Of a DNA stretch of 5,453 nt, positions 5,379 through 5,453 are shown one piece after another; positions within the stretch are counted from its first letter, which is position 1, and every line of letters starts with the position of its first letter. The notes below the pieces were generated by a model. That model saw nothing but the letters and a program-made list of their open reading frames with translations, was not told the DNA's origin and searched no databases. Position numbers and translations under genes: made by a program. Source of the DNA: an uncultured Clostridia bacterium (GTDB taxonomy: Bacteria > Bacillota > Clostridia > UBA1381); the NCBI GenBank assembly GCA_944391635.1, contig CALXUL010000278.1, forward strand, positions 1 through 5,453. Reading direction: 5' to 3'.

Positions 5379-5453
5379 ATGATATAATTGTTTAGATGCT
5401 GTGGATTGGTTTCATTCTCCTACCGCTTGACGGTTTTGTAAAGGCTCCAGCCA
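5361..5453 (-). other. Possible 3' end of an IS200/IS605-type element or other structured RNA (cut by the window edge)
   Basis: On the minus strand this stretch enters from the window edge. It holds a 4-bp hairpin (ACCG/CGGT, 5422-5434), an AT-rich stretch, and the 5361-5378 hairpin before the operon leader. Three frames are open from the edge and close after 10 to 19 codons. The longest runs AGAFTKPSSGRRMKPIHSI and stops at 5394-5396. A short coding tail, structured DNA and a final hairpin is how the right ends of TnpB-encoding IS200/IS605 elements look, including the omega-RNA region. No family residue can be identified with confidence in so few codons, so an ordinary upstream gene end or leader is equally possible. 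Confidence 0.25.

Noticed and set aside
5414..5442. A sigma-A promoter for the five-gene operon (TTTACA, 17 bases, GAGAAT on the minus strand)
   Set aside because: The -35 is good and the spacing exact, but the -10 matches only four of six positions and would leave a leader of about 85 bases through a hairpin. It is too weak to list as a feature.
1..5453. CRISPR arrays, tRNA or rRNA genes
   Set aside because: No regularly spaced direct repeats, cloverleaf-like folds or ribosomal RNA signatures were seen on either strand.

Overview
The window looks like chromosomal DNA from a low-to-moderate-GC Gram-positive bacterium, most likely an anaerobic member of the Clostridia. This rests on strong AGGAGG-type ribosome binding sites, frequent GTG/TTG starts with 4-base stop/start overlaps, intrinsic terminators with T runs, and a TatD gene paired with its small partner radical SAM gene, a pairing I know mainly from Firmicutes. 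The genus cannot be read from the sequence.

Layout. The left edge (1-123, +) is the last 40 codons of hypoxanthine phosphoribosyltransferase. It converges on a MATE-family efflux transporter (159-1532, -), and one bidirectional terminator hairpin (125-160) serves both genes. The 183-base gap after the MATE gene holds a near-consensus housekeeping promoter for MATE. On the other strand the gap leads into a small gene (1719-1829, +) for a 36-residue Cys/Gly-rich, single-membrane-segment protein. That gene has an excellent ribosome binding site and is followed by two hairpins, the second a bidirectional terminator.

The rest of the window (1918-5321) is a tightly packed five-gene minus-strand operon. 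In transcription order it encodes a DJ-1/PfpI-family protein, 5-formyltetrahydrofolate cyclo-ligase, a CPBP (CAAX protease-like) membrane protein, a TatD-family metal-dependent hydrolase, and the TatD-associated radical SAM protein. Neighbouring genes either overlap by 4 bases (TTGA, GTGA) or lie 15-16 bases apart, so translation is probably coupled.

The operon mixes one-carbon metabolism, probable metabolite or protein repair, nucleic-acid or quality-control hydrolysis and a membrane peptidase-like protein. No single pathway links them. The least understood members are the TatD-linked radical SAM enzyme and the 36-residue peptide.

The right edge (about 5355-5453) has no clear gene. It contains two short hairpins and a truncated open frame, and may be the 3' end of an IS200/IS605-type element or another structured RNA. 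I cannot establish this from the window alone.
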